Assembly: GCA_034509925.1 (NCBI GenBank)
Contig: CM067526.1
Coordinates: forward strand, 10,707,629-10,771,628
DNA: 64,000 nt
Source: Hirudinaria manillensis
Lineage: Eukaryota > Annelida > Clitellata > Hirudinida > Hirudinidae
Direction of reading: 5' to 3'
Below, one piece after another: positions 10,131 to 23,000 of the stretch (within the stretch, counting starts at the first letter, position 1; each line of letters starts with the position of its first letter). Both the position numbers and the translations under genes were made by a program. The notes beneath the pieces are model-generated. The model was not told the origin of the DNA. It ran no database searches and saw nothing but the letters and a program-made list of their open reading frames with translations.

Positions 10131-12543
10131 CTAGTCAAGTGGAAGTATTTCAAAATGATTATCGGTGGATTTAATCGGCTTGCTGGCAATATGTTTCAAT
10201 AGCTTCCTCATCCCAATTAAGTCATCTTCATTTATCACTCCAAGTTTAATTTTTTCATCGCTTATCTATTTAATTCAAGAAAATTAATTAATGTAGACAA
10301 ATTAAAATGAATGTATTATTTTAAAAAAATCCACTTACTTCCTCTATACCACATTCATTCATTTCACGTTTTAGACGTGTTTGCGAATATATGAAAAGAC
10401 TGCTTAGTATTTTTCGGCTTAAGCTTTCGTTTAAATTGTTTTTGATGAAATCCCACAAAATACGTGCCACACGTGGTCGTAAGATCTAAAAATTTATCGA
10501 TAATTATTAAGTGTTTCTTAAAGTTCATACCAGTTTTAAAACTTTTATGGGAAAGACATCTAACGATGCGATGAAGAGGAAAGCGACCGGGGCTCACTGA
10601 CTGAAAATACATTGTAAATCATCAGAACAACATTCAGATGAAAATTATTAAATTATTCAATTCTTACACAAAACAAATCTTCGGAATCGTACTTGCTGAA
10701 GCCGATACTTAATAACTTCCTGGTACAGATGTTTAATGTTATCATTAGAATTTTTTAAACTGACAATACTTAGATATTTTTAATCTTTAAACTATTTAAA
10801 TTAAAATTTAAATTAATCGCTATAAACCTATCTTTTTAACTTACGTAACAAAATCCTTTGTACAATGATCACAATCTAGATATGGCAAAATCGAGCTGTC
10901 AATGTGTAATATTGTATTATAACACAATTGCTTTATTAATTATTCGCTGAAAATAATCCATAATTGACATACTTATGTTGAAATCTGTAACGTGATAAAG
11001 ATTCCAACAAGCACTGGAAATATTTTAAATCATATTAATATTGCTCTCTAATTAATTAATTAGGTAATGTTCATCCGTAAGCCGTGATCCAACATCTTAC
11101 TGTTTATTTTTTAATAATTAGATGAGATATATAAAATATTATGTTGTCTCATCCGTTCCAATTGATTATCTTACATTTTCAAGCGTCGGCATTTGTTGAG
11201 CGGGTAATAGATACGAGAGTTTGTAAGCGTCTGCTAGAAAACCTATATCCGATACTACGTTGCTAACATAAGACTCAAACGTTGGCAGCCACGAATCTCC
11301 ATTCCTGCAATAAATCTATAAAAGAAAAAATAATAAAACGATTAACATTGAATATGATACTTCATAGTATCATCAAAATTATAGTATCATATAATATATG
11401 TTTTCTAACCTCACCAATAGACGATTTCACTTCGTTCAATTCGTTCTGAGTTGGCCAAAACAATGGCACTTCATTATGACAATAATACCCAAAAATTGCC
11501 CCGAATCTTTTCCACTTTTTGCACTTCATAATTTTGTTTCTGCATTCAATCCTTCGTCAAATAAAAAAAAATTGAAAGAAACTTAGTAAATCAATAGAAT
11601 GATGAATATGTTTACGTCATTAATTGCTGGAATGATATGTCACAGTTGTCTAATTTGGACATCTTGGAGAGCACAGTTGGCAAATTGAGTTGTAAATCTT
11701 CGCTTATGGTCCCATCGTTTGGCATCAAATCGGATATGTCTAACGTTCTAAAAACACGACCACATGGTAATTAATTAAGTTAGTTAAAATTTATAATTAA
11801 TCAATTATGTTTTACTTCAATTGATTCATGGAACTCAAAATGTCAAGGAATAACTCGTTGTAATTTGCCGTTACACAATAGAGTGACAAAACTCTAAGTT
11901 TTTTGAGACTAGTTAAAGACTTAAGTGTAGAATCAGTGATGGAGTCATTTTCTATCTTGATCTCTTCCAAGGTGTTAGAAAATATAGAAAAATCTACGTT
12001 TAATGGAAATGTTGCCGGGCCATCAGATCCAAGTCTTCTTAAAAATAATTTCTTGAGTCTCGGGAATGGAGCGTTTAAAACGCTTTCAAAATTTCTAAAA
12101 TTCCAATATTAAAGGATATCAAAAACGTGATATGAAAAATTTAATTTAAACAGGTACATAATACTTATTATTACTACACTATTTTTGAAACCAAATGAAC
12201 AAGCTGTATAAATCTAACCTTTCAGTGTAACATATTTCTAAAATTTCAATTGTGGACGCCATTTCATAAAGATACGGGTTGCAATCTGATAGATAATCTA
12301 TTCTAACGGAAAGAGATTTAAGGGGGTATGTTGTTTGGTTCAAGTTGTAAAAGACAAAATGTGGAAATTTATCATCCCTCCTTAAAAGGTGAAGGTTAAT
12401 ATTTTGCCAGCCGAGAACATCTCGGTAAGGCAGCACATCTAGCAAATACCGGCTTTGAATGTACCATCTTATTTCTTTACTCTTGTAAATGATTCTCTCA
12501 AATAAAGAAGTGGGGAGTAACTGTTTTCTGGGACTACGAAAAT
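10131..12543 (-). CDS. Leucine-rich-repeat (F-box/LRR-like) gene, copy 2
   Basis: Eleven exons can be traced: 12219-12543, 11816-12094, 11616-11747, 11410-11551, 11175-11315, 10973-11013, 10845-10895, 10668-10719, about 10565-10600, 10339-10485 and 10131-10265 (stop TAG). All phases join, giving about 490 residues. The first coding exon is still missing, since the frame enters 12543 in mid-codon. The product shows LRR-like segments (for example KLRVLSLY, TKLLSIGFSKYDSEDL) but few other landmarks. The exon near 10565-10600 is the weakest: a second donor near 10532 would shift the frame and stop at 10364. The gene is nearly identical to copy 1 over the shared exons. It lacks the LTR insertion, so it shows the original structure. 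Confidence 0.55.
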
Positions 12544-13440
12544 CTGCAAAAAAAAGCAGAAATTAGTCGATGCATACGTAAACTAGGACATTCTCAAAGT
12601 TTAGTTGTGCCATATAAAACTTGGAGGTGAAGATGCGTGCGTGTACTGTTGCTGATTTAAAACGTTTGGCGGGAGGCCAAAAACTTGAAGGAATGAAGCA
12701 GTGTCAAATATTCATTCATTTATTGACGTGATAGAAAATGCAATAATAATCATAAATATCGCAAATAATTATTATACAAAAGCTTCTATCTGCATCGAAT
12801 TAAATTCTAATCCCCAATCTACTTATTACAAAACAAACCTTTTAATCTGTCACAAAAGATTTCCTTAAAGTTGATGACAATGTGTTCTAACAAGCAATTT
12901 TGCATAGTTTTAACTTTGCTCACGTCCATTATCTTTTATTTTCCTCAAAATTTACTAAAATTCAAAGTCTGGTTTCTATTAGTGCATTATTTTCAACAAC
13001 TTTAAATCGATGTTATTTAAAATTTTACGAATAATAAATTTTCAAATATTTACATTACTGTTATTGTTCAATGGTTCTTACTCCGATATTGATTTAATTT
13101 AATTTCTATTTAATTAAACCTTGATTCCTTAAATCTGTTTGTTTTAGGAAGATTAAATATGCTTAGTTATGAATGACCTTCTAGGATGATGTCGAATGTT
13201 TTTTAAACCTGCGAAATCCAGAAGTATCGCCCTGGTCAGGCGGAAAATTTGCAGGGAAGCATTCTTAATGTGGCGGATCTCCGCAGTAATCGAAGAATCG
13301 CTGTAGGAAGAATCTTTGACGAATCTCTCACCGACAAGAGGCTGAAGGGCGCCATATTTCAACAAACCATCAAGTGACAGCAAGCGATCGAGGCGGCACT
13401 ACTGTTTAGGAGGTTCAAAGTGTGGTAGCTCCAGTTCGTG
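11384..13440. repeat. Segmental duplication of 3072-5214 (offset 8312)
   Basis: From 11384 the sequence follows 3072 onward with only scattered substitutions over about 1.5 kb, introns included. The similarity then continues more diverged through the 621-bp unit, ending near 13440. One visible difference is a replaced stretch around 13198-13220 (TTTTTTAAACCTGCGAAATC). Equal conservation of introns and exons indicates recent duplication or gene conversion rather than selection. Confidence 0.9.
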
Positions 13441-15437
13441 CTAAGATTGATTCCAATCTACAAAACTGGTTTGTCATTGGTCGAGAAGCTGGAGAGGAAA
13501 GTCAACTGATACACCAGAAACCGGAGTAGATCTTTGGTTCGGAAAAGTGCTGCCATGGAAGAATATGAGTTTGGTTTCGGTCTGGATATTTTACATCCCA
13601 CTGGTAATACGTTGATAAAAAGGGTTAAATCGTGATTTAATAATTTGACAAAATTTATAAAATATGTTATCTTCTTTGTATTTTCTAGTATTGAAATACA
13701 TTTGTCTTTATTTAATATTAAGGTAAAAAAATGTAACATTCGATTTTCGAATTGACTCACAAGCTAAAATGGATCGATCGGTCATGCATAAAGCAGACCA
13801 GAACTTTGTCACAGACTAAGTGGCTGTGCCAATTCCGCCAATTCTCCATCCGGAGTATGTCCCCATCTGGAGACGTTGATGATCTCGGAGCTGCCTGCAT
13901 CGTCCTCGTCATAAAAAATGCCAAAATTTGGCAGCACTCACAGTCCTAGTGAAGAAAGGTAATTTCTGTGTTCTAAATGGTTTATCGTTGAAAGAGATCA
14001 ACTTAACAAATAATGGCAGCATTATTTTAATACTTATCAACCCAAACAAACCATATGAAAGTAATTGATATTCTCTTCAAGTACAACGTTGCACTTGATA
14101 CCGTTGTCAATATTTATTAATGGTCCCATTGTAAGCAATTAAGGGAATAATCATTTTTAGGCAAGACAGGCAAAAAATCGATTTATGTTCACTTATACTC
14201 AAAAAAATATTGTAATTGTGATTATGTGCCATACCTATTACATCAAGGACTGGCAAACGATCACAATCTAGATATGCCACTATTAAGCTGGAAAGTGTAA
14301 TATCTTATTATAACACAATTGCTTTGATAATTAATCGTTTTAAATAATCCCTATTTAACATACTCATGCGACAAACGACTTTGTGAAAATGATTCCAACA
14401 AGAGCTAGAAATATTTTATATCATATTAATATTGCTCTCTAATTAAGTCATAGAATTTAAATTATTCTACGTAATATTCCTGCGTAAGCTTTGATCCAAA
14501 TATCTTACTGTGTATTTTTTAATAAGTAAATAAAATGTATAAAGAAATTGTATTGTCTCACCCATTCCAATTTATTATCTTACATTTTCAAGCCTCGCGT
14601 TTGTTGTGAGAGTAAATGAAATGAGTTGTCTTTTTTAGCATCTCTTAGAAAATCTGGCACTTGACACAACTTTCCAATTTTTTGAATTTATTGACATAAT
14701 TCTGGCTTAACTTTACGCCATTATTTTTTTATTTATTTTAAACTAAAAAGGACAGAACAATTTATATAGGAACATCAAATAAACTTTTGATATTCAGCTA
14801 AGATCGAAAGTTATTTCTCCTTCTTAGAAAAGTCCTTCCAGGATGATCTATGTGGAAGAACAATCTGAAATGAACATTGTATTTTGTAAATAATCTGTAA
14901 TAACTTAAGCTAAGTTACTTTATCTAAATGTACAGAAGTGTAACAGCAACAATTAAGATTAATGACAAATATTAATCTTGAATTTGTCACCAAAACACTC
15001 ACAGAAACACTTATGTAAATAAACTTCGAATTAATAGAATTAACACGTTAGCTAAAAAAAAAGGCCAACTAGAAAATAATCTTTGTAATGGCAATGGCTT
15101 CTATACGTTGTTTGATTTCCATTTGTTTGTGTTGAGATAAGATGGTTTGACGACTATTTAATGTAGTTCACGAGAACAAAGTAGATTTTTAAATTTCATT
15201 TTTGTTTGTTTTGTTATAATAACTAGTTGTTTAAATAATATGTAATAATTGTGTTATGCTGAGAAATAATGCTGCTAAGAAGTATTCCATGTATTTGAAC
15301 CCAAGGTACTTTTCTAGATCTAGATTTTTTCCAATATTCTTAAGATCCATTTAGGAGATGCGAAAGAAGCGTGGGAGATCCATGATTTAAAAATGATTTC
15401 GTTGTTAAATCATTGCATTTGTCTTCCAGAAACTCAC
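13440..15437. other. Intergenic, containing a decayed third copy of the LRR locus
   Basis: No gene is supported. Bases about 14260-14680 align by eye with 10865-11240 of LRR copy 2, with many substitutions and indels (shared text includes ATAACACAATTGCTTT and ATATTGCTCTCTAATTAA). Bases 14168-14258 align with 6790-6895. The exons in the aligned part (counterparts of 10845-11315) are degraded. The remainder, 14700-15430, is AT-rich and featureless. Confidence 0.5.
14168..14680 (-). pseudogene. Fragment of a third, decayed LRR gene copy
   Basis: Similarity to the middle of LRR copy 2 covers counterparts of the exons at 10845-10895, 10973-11013 and part of 11175-11315. The acceptor and donor positions are altered and the reading frames are not maintained. 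It is much more diverged than copies 1 and 2 are from each other, so it is an older duplicate. Confidence 0.5.
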
Positions 15438-18400
15438 TCATTCTGCGAGTTGTTCGGCCGCCTCGTGTCCTTCAGTATGGGCGTACAGAGGAATCCTGTC
15501 TTCATCCCAATGGATGGACTTTGTCGGTTTGATTTTGTCGACCGGATAGATGAACTGAGGTCCAGCGAATCTTTCTTTCTTTTCAGAATATTCTCTCTTG
15601 TCTGTCTGCCGTTCGTACTTGCTGTACATTTCTATCTTGGCCTGAATAACATCAGAAAATTGTACCAACAGTATCGAGCGTCAATATTCGAATAATATAA
15701 GATGCCATAATTTTAAAATAACTGGTTTGTATTCAAATGAATTAGCTTTATTTATTTATTCACGCGCATTGCAATCATTACAATTTTGCTTATACGAAAG
15801 TAATTGGTCTTAATATGTATTTTAATCACTCGTTGCAGAAAAAATATTGTAAATGTCAAATCTAAATGAAGTTAATTAAGAATTATAGAAGTAATAATTG
15901 CAGAATTGTAGAACTCACGGGTGTTCCAGCAAATTTTGTTTGGATTACGTCCACCCTGGAGGGTTTTAGTATGCAATCAGATTAAATTAAATAATAACGC
16001 TTTTAAATACAACAAAAAAGTAATTAAAAAATAAGTTGCTGCAGTAAATTATTAGTATTGTTGCTATTTATTAATTAAGATTTGCATTGAATATCGGAAG
16101 CTTACTCTTCTCCCTGCTGCACTCTCTTTAGACCACCTTTCCTGTAAAAATATTGTTCATTGTTAAACTATTAGTGAATGAACCAGTTAATAATAATCAT
16201 AAGTGTGTGCTCTACGATTACTGATTGTAAAACAACTAACCCTACTTTATTGGCCTGCCTTGCCTTTTCTGCCAGCTCCATCATCTAAGTAAATCATTTA
16301 TAAACTGATATCAAGAATTTTAAGAAAAATTATAAGACCCATCTATATGTTGCACGGCATTAATTAAATAACAATTACAATAAAGAATTAACTAATACTA
16401 CTAAATAGTTCACCAAAAATACAAACTCACGTCGACTTGCTGTGTCTTGAAGCGTTTCTCCAGATCAAATTTCTCGCCCTCGAGCTTATAAATGACCTTT
16501 AACAAATCTTTTGCTTTTTCTTTAAGCTTAGAACTGTCGAAGCCCGCTATTTCTAAGGGCTGAATTCTCTGATTGAGGATTGCTTTCTTCTCAGCCTCCA
16601 ACTGCTCCCTGGATTTTTTGTCTTTCACTTCCTGGAAATGAATCGATCGAATTAATTGGAACATGTTTACAATAACACAATACTACGTATTATGACAAAA
16701 GCAACGATAGCATTAAGAAAAGTAACAATTATAAATGATGTTATTAACCAACATAGTGTAAATATTTCATTTACAATTTATTTAGCTCTATATAGCATTA
16801 AACGGTTTTTAAATTTATTTTCGGTGGTTTTAAGGCTGCTTACTGAGTGTTCCTGAAGAGTTGAAATCATCGCTGAGTCATCGAATTCAAACCAACGCAA
16901 GATTTGCATGTGGGAAAATAACATTTATTCAGACTTCCAATCATTTGTAAAGATGCTGTGATTCTTGTTAAACAATGAATGGCAAGTGATAATTCAACTG
17001 AACTTAATTAACTTTATTAATTTAAAGAATAATTGCAGATATGAATTATTATTGCGTGTATTCACAAACCTTCGATTCTGAATCTTCCTTTTTCTTAATG
17101 ACGAAGTTCGGACCTGTTTGGTCCCTCATTTTCTCAAACTCTGCCTGCTTTCTGGCTCTTTCACTGCGATTTCTCAGTTCATCTTCCTCCTTCTTCTTCT
17201 TTTTTTCCTCCTAAAACCGTGATTGCTTTTTGATTTAATAATTGCTATTAATTACTAAATAATTTATTCTTTAATACAATTAATTTTATTATTATTGTTA
17301 CTGTTATTGTTATTGCTCTTATACTTTATTCTAGAAATCGGAAGAAAACTAGAAAACCGGAACATCTGTTTTTTACATTGAGAAACATCGAATTCAATCC
17401 ATCTTCACTAAGAAATGATTTCAAGTTCATATCACGAAACCATTACTAACAAGTTCAGCAACAAATTGTGCGTCTCGGAGGCTATCTCCATTAGAAGTAT
17501 CGTATCATCATCTTCGCTATAACCTACTTTATCATCATCATCTTTGCCGTTTTTATCATCATCATCATCATCATCTCCAACCTCTGCCGCTTTTCGTCTT
17601 TCTTCTTCAGCTGCTCTCTCAGCCGCAAGTCTCTTTTCTTCAACTTCTCTTTGCTTTTTTCGTTTTTCCTGCGATTGGTTGATAATAACAACAAAAATCA
17701 AACAAAAGTCCAAAGCAGGCTAATTCTCTTCAAACATTTGTAGACATTAAAGCCTCAGAAAATGGGTTCATTTCAAGTCTCTGTGTATATTTTTATGCAT
17801 CCATTGAGCTACATCTACTTATCCTAGGGTTAGCAAGTGGGTAGCACGAAAGATGGATTATCGAGTAATTAAAAATGGCAGCAATAAACATCAAAGTAGA
17901 GGTATAATCTCTGTCAAATCTAGAAGCTGCTTTCTTTTGCACTTCCCATCAACTCTTTATATTAATAAATGCTCCTCTTAAAACATTCTCGTTGAGAAGT
18001 AAATTGTAAAAGAGCTGGACATTAAAATTAACGTTTTTGGCTTTCTAGTTAAAGTATAACTAAGATCCGTTCATAAGGTAACTAAGGTAGTCCAGTTAAT
18101 ATGTATCTTTCCAAAGGGGTTCATTACAAATGCGAGGAAATGTTATCTATCAATTAGATGGATAAACTTGATACTTGATGAATAATCTAATTTTTTTTAT
18201 TCGACAAAACCTTGTTGGAGTGGATAAACAAACACGCCTGCTCATTAATCTGATTGAGCAAAGACTGAGCTGCTCAACGCACGTTTGGTCTATTCATTTC
18301 CTCGACATCATCACCATCATCGCCTTCGTAACTCATTCAATGCAAGTAACGATTAAATGCCTAAGTTAATGGCTAATAAAGGTTAATCAATTATAGTTTT

Positions 18401-19274
18401 GTCTTAATTTTAGGGATGGTAATAGCGGTGATATTGGTGTCAGAATTTGTAGTGGTTGTAGAACATCAACTATGGGTAACAATGATAGTGAAGCAGTTAG
18501 CGGAAAATTTCAAATTAAAATTTAAATCTCGGAATTTTTGTTAAGTTTTTATCACGCTTACCGCTCTTGCTCTGAGTTCCTGGATTTCTTCCTCCATCTT
18601 ATCCCTGTCCTTGCGGTTCGATTCCAGCAGCTCCACGGATGCCTCGTCTAATCCTGTCGTCTTCGGCATTGAGCTGGGTTTCTTATTTATAACATTATCG
18701 TTATGAAGCATTAATTTTGAACAACGTGGATAACCTCTTGAATCATGTTAGATTAACTTCGAGGAATATGTTCTACAATGTATGAAGGTCTAGTTTTAAC
18801 GCGCGACATTTTTGACATTGGCAAAACCGTAGAAAGTTGATCGATATAGGCATTGTTTAAATCTGGACCAAGAGGTAAAATATATTTTAAAAAAAGATTT
18901 CACAAAGAATGATGATACAATTTCATTAACTAAAATATGATATAATTTTTAATTTAATAAAAATAAGATATCATCGCTTAGCTGACTTTAGGCTGAGACT
19001 TTGGTCTTCTGAAAAATCAATTCAAAAGTATTTTTTGTTCTGCCATCGAAGCAATTGCGTCAACAAGTACTCACTCTTCTTCTCTTTCACTTCTAAAAGG
19101 TAAAAAATAATTAGAACTTTATTAAATGTTATTTGCCTTTTGTTTATTTTTGTTACTAAATAGCAAAAAAATTATAGTATAAAAATTTCGAATGTTTTCA
19201 TCGAAGAATATCATGACATATACATAGAAACACGTTTGTATTTATACCAACCCAGAGGATTCGTCGTCTGACAT
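15438..19274 (-). CDS. TnT: Troponin T, muscle thin-filament protein
   Basis: Troponin T ties the troponin complex to tropomyosin on the thin filament. Eleven exons join in phase: 19252-19274 (MSDDESS), 19075-19092, 18987-19008 (RPKSQPK), 18562-18681, 17582-17668 or 17528-17668, 17070-17210, 16431-16631, 16241-16284, 16106-16141, 15919-15955 and 15438-15641. The result is about 310 residues (328 with the longer exon). The Lys/Glu-rich coiled coil (residues about 50-135) and the core IYKLEGEKFDLEKRFK correspond to the conserved vertebrate block around LETEKFDL. The C-terminus continues past the vertebrate end into KIEMYSKYERQTDKREYSEK, an extension known from protostome troponin T. The short acidic N-terminal mini-exons are typical of the family's alternatively spliced region. 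Identification is firm; the mini-exon borders are less certain. Confidence 0.88.
17528..17581 (-). other. Alternative 5' splice extension of a troponin T exon (poly-Asp, DDDDK)
   Basis: The exon starting at 17668 has two usable in-frame donors: GCAGAG|GTTGGA after 17582 and GATAAA|GTAGGT after 17528. Using the second adds 18 residues, VGDDDDDDDKNGKDDDDK, to the middle of the coiled coil. Both keep phase 0, so either isoform would be translatable. Such an acidic insert is not a standard part of troponin T. Confidence 0.45.
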
Positions 19275-20076
19275 TTTTGGGAGCAGGATCTGCAAAAATC
19301 AACTTAAAAATCTCATAAGATATTTCTTATATTGTATTCCCGATATGTAAAGAAGTTATGCAACTACTTCTAATCCTAGCTAGGGTTGTTATCTCTACTC
19401 GATTCTGTCCTTGATGGCCAACGGGTTAGCATTAATGCCAAAGAAAAGAATGAAGCAAGTACCAAGTAAAGATCAACGATGATCAACCAGGTGATGCAGA
19501 ACTGAGCAACTCGAGGGTTGGTGGAAAGCGTTATTAAAATAGAAGCCCGACGTGCGGAGTGAGATGCTGACGCTGGAAGATGTGTGCTGGAAGAGGGTCG
19601 AACGATACGCGAGGAAGGAGCAGATGGCTAGAAATTCCAAACCATGAGATGTTATCCTTGTTGTTCTTCACTTTGAGCTTCATTTAAGTTAAGAACAATC
19701 GTCTCCGTTTTAATGATAAGCGTTTTATTTCTCTGCCGATGTTCAATCTCGATTCAATAACTTTGTCACGAGTTATAGTGGTGCGGTGGCAATTTGAAAG
19801 ATGAAGCATCAGATTTTAGCCACACGGGAGAAAATTACGAAGCAATCCTCCTCTTCATCTCAGAGAACACAAGCGAATTTGCCTTAAAAAAGCACAAGCG
19901 TTGCTCGAGCGTAGCGGTAACATAAACCTAAACAAGCGTTTCAAAGGAAGATTTTAACATGAAAGAATTCAACAACATTTGATTTTTTAACTGGGTTTGT
20001 GACTTTGTATAAATATTCATGAATATAATTCAAATTAGAGTCAAATAACTCAAAAGTTGAGGTTTCGATCAATATT
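19275..20076. other. Intergenic between troponin T and EFHC gene
   Basis: The stretch lies upstream of the troponin T start and downstream of the EFHC stop. It should hold the troponin T promoter and 5' non-coding exon(s), but I cannot point to a specific element. No ORF with conserved features was seen. Confidence 0.4.
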
Positions 20077-23000
20077 CTAAAATTCCCGGGTAGGCAAATA
20101 TTTTGTCTGTTTTGAGAGCAATAAATTCATCTGGGTTCGCCAACCGTCTACCACCTGAGCTGGAGAAACTTTTGCATAATCGAATTTTCCATCTGGCCTT
20201 CCACGTCGCACATTCCGTTGATAGAAGCCACGAACCATTTGTGAAATGATTCTATTGTTTAGCATTTTATCGCTAAACTCGTTAAAATGAATCCAGGCTA
20301 TTAACAGCCACATAAACAATTTGTTAGACAACTTGCATCCGTTTTTATCTCCCATACAAATGACGATGGAAATGATTTATCATTTTTATGAAAACAAAAC
20401 AATCGAGCCATTATGACTGCAATATGTTCGTTAATTCCGGTAATTAAAATTCTTCAAGTTTATTGTCAGAATAAAAATTTGCCAGACTTTGTTCACGCTC
20501 CTAGTTTTAAGAGTCTGCTGGTCTCAACTTTCTTTTAAATCCCTCGACTACTGATTCTGAAATTGAATTAATTTATTTTATTATTAAATTGATCGTTGTG
20601 AATAAATAATAAAACCAATTAAGAAATGTTGAATGACGACATCTTTATGGAATGTATCGTATTTAACAAAAATAAATAAAATTGTAGTTACTGCTAAAGT
20701 CAGGCCTTTGATCCATGAAATTTATTGTGAAATCGTCTGCTCCAGTTATTATGAACCTAGTCTTGTAAGCGTCGACAACTGCTCCCATGCAGAAATCCTG
20801 AGGTCCATAGTAAATTGGCTGATTGGGGCTGTTACCCGGTTTAGCAATTTTCGTCTTTTCCAAAAATTTTCCACCAATGAGACCGGAGTTTTTTGTCTTT
20901 GGTTCGTAAATCGATATCATATCGTCTCCCAGTCTGTAGGATATCACAAAGCGTCGAGATCTGTTCTCTGGATTGATAGTGTCCTGGACAATGTGATCAA
21001 CAAGTGATGACACGAGTGGGACTCGGTGAATGAAAAACAATTTTAATCATTAATAACGCTCACCATGACAGCTTCGAATCTTAAAACGATTTGGTCGTAC
21101 TCCATCATTTTAAGATAATCCTTCTTCGGAGGTTCAGGGATGAGTTGTTCACACGATCTCAAGCTGTCCTCTATTGTTCCAAACCCTCCGTACTGCTGCA
21201 GAAATAATTTATATTCTTAGATGGAGTTGCCTAATAAAAATGGTTGTCAGCACGAATGTAATTATTTGTAATTGCTTGAAACAGAGCATCCGAAATGAAA
21301 CTCACAGGAACATACTTTTTCACCTCCAAACCTGTCTGGGTGAATAATATGATTTCATGTTAAGAAATATTTGACAGGATCGATATATAATAAAAAAAAT
21401 TCGGGATCGAAATTTTGATCCCTTATATGTTATTTACCATGAACAATTGTAAACGTATATTAAGAATCGAATGTTAAATAATATTTTAAATCTTTACGGA
21501 GTTCAATAATTTTTCAGTTATACGTACTCTGTAGTTCGAATCTTCCTTAGGCAATGGTTTGAATTCCGTGATGCCGTAATTTTGCCAATAAAAAACTTTA
21601 GTGAAATCATCACAATCGCAGATGAGGAAAGGCTTGTTGTAGAGAAGAACTGTTTTGCCCAGGGCGAAATCCCGGGGAGTATAAAATTCTCCCAACTCTT
21701 TTTCGCTAATTTCCAGGACGATGGATGGAAAGTCCGGATCGAGTGAAGACTGTTTAGGAATCTTCCTGCGCGAGATGAGAATTGGAAAAAGATCTCTGCC
21801 GTTGTTTCTTTTGTGAATCTCCTTCACCTCAATAGTGTCATCCACCAGGTAGTACTAAAGTGATGTTATATATGTAATAATGATAAATATCAATAACTTT
21901 TTATATTTATTTAATTATCATCAATAAGACTTTTAATGCAACTTTGAGCGGCATTTGCATTTCAAACTGCTAGCCACAAGATATGGTGATTTTAGTATGA
22001 TTCTCTGAGTTTCTTACGTGGAGAATAAACTCTCTCTTCTCGCCGTGGGGCTCATTTCTATAATCCCAAATGCAGTTGAATCGAAGCACTTTTCCATCCA
22101 TTTCCAGGAACTTTCTCAATTTATCAGTTGAACCTGGGGAACCTGCGCTTGTCTTGGGTTTCGAAGCATCTTTTTGGAGCTTCTGGAGAAAGTACGGGTC
22201 TTGGGGGAAATCTTCAGCTGACTGAACCTCAATCCCTTCGCTTCTCAGGTATTCCTATCGAAGATGAAACTTGATGTTGACGAACAAAAAAGTTAATTGC
22301 TAACTTAATTAAAATGACTAATTCAATTCTGTTTCTTATGAGAAACCAGTGACTTCATCTCAAGTCTTTCTAAGGGAACGAGGCTATCTTTGCTCAAATC
22401 TTCAAAATGTTCGTAGAGTTGCTTGATGATATTTTTTAGTTCATCTCATCATTATCTCATGAGTTCAAAGGCAAAAGCAAATTTTTTTTACCCACGTGAC
22501 AACATCACCTACCGTCATTAAAAATGATGCTGATATTGAATTAAATTTTACAGTTTTTAGTTTCAACTTAGTTCTTAAGTTAAATAAAGTTAAAATCTTT
22601 CTCACAGCAGTCCATTCGTCGCATTCGTAGATGTGAAAGAGCCTTCCGAAGCAGGAAATGTTCTTTCCGACATTGAAATCCTTCCACGTGTAACATTCTC
22701 CGATTTCATTCTTTGGAATTTTTTGCCGTCTCACCAATTTGCCTGCCGCGAACCAAACTCAAACAATTCTTTAAGTAATATTTTATCACATTAATGGAAT
22801 TAAAATGATAATAATGATGTGCCGAATAAAATCTTTATTGAATAGTAAACAGGACACGTGGGTTACTTTGGAAGCAAGAGTGCGTGGTGTTTACTTTGCA
22901 CAACCAACGCTTAGCAAACATGAAAGGAACATAGCGGTACTCCTTGTAACTGTTGATTCGACCTTTATCGTTGTACTTAGATAGATTTATCACCTCGTTC

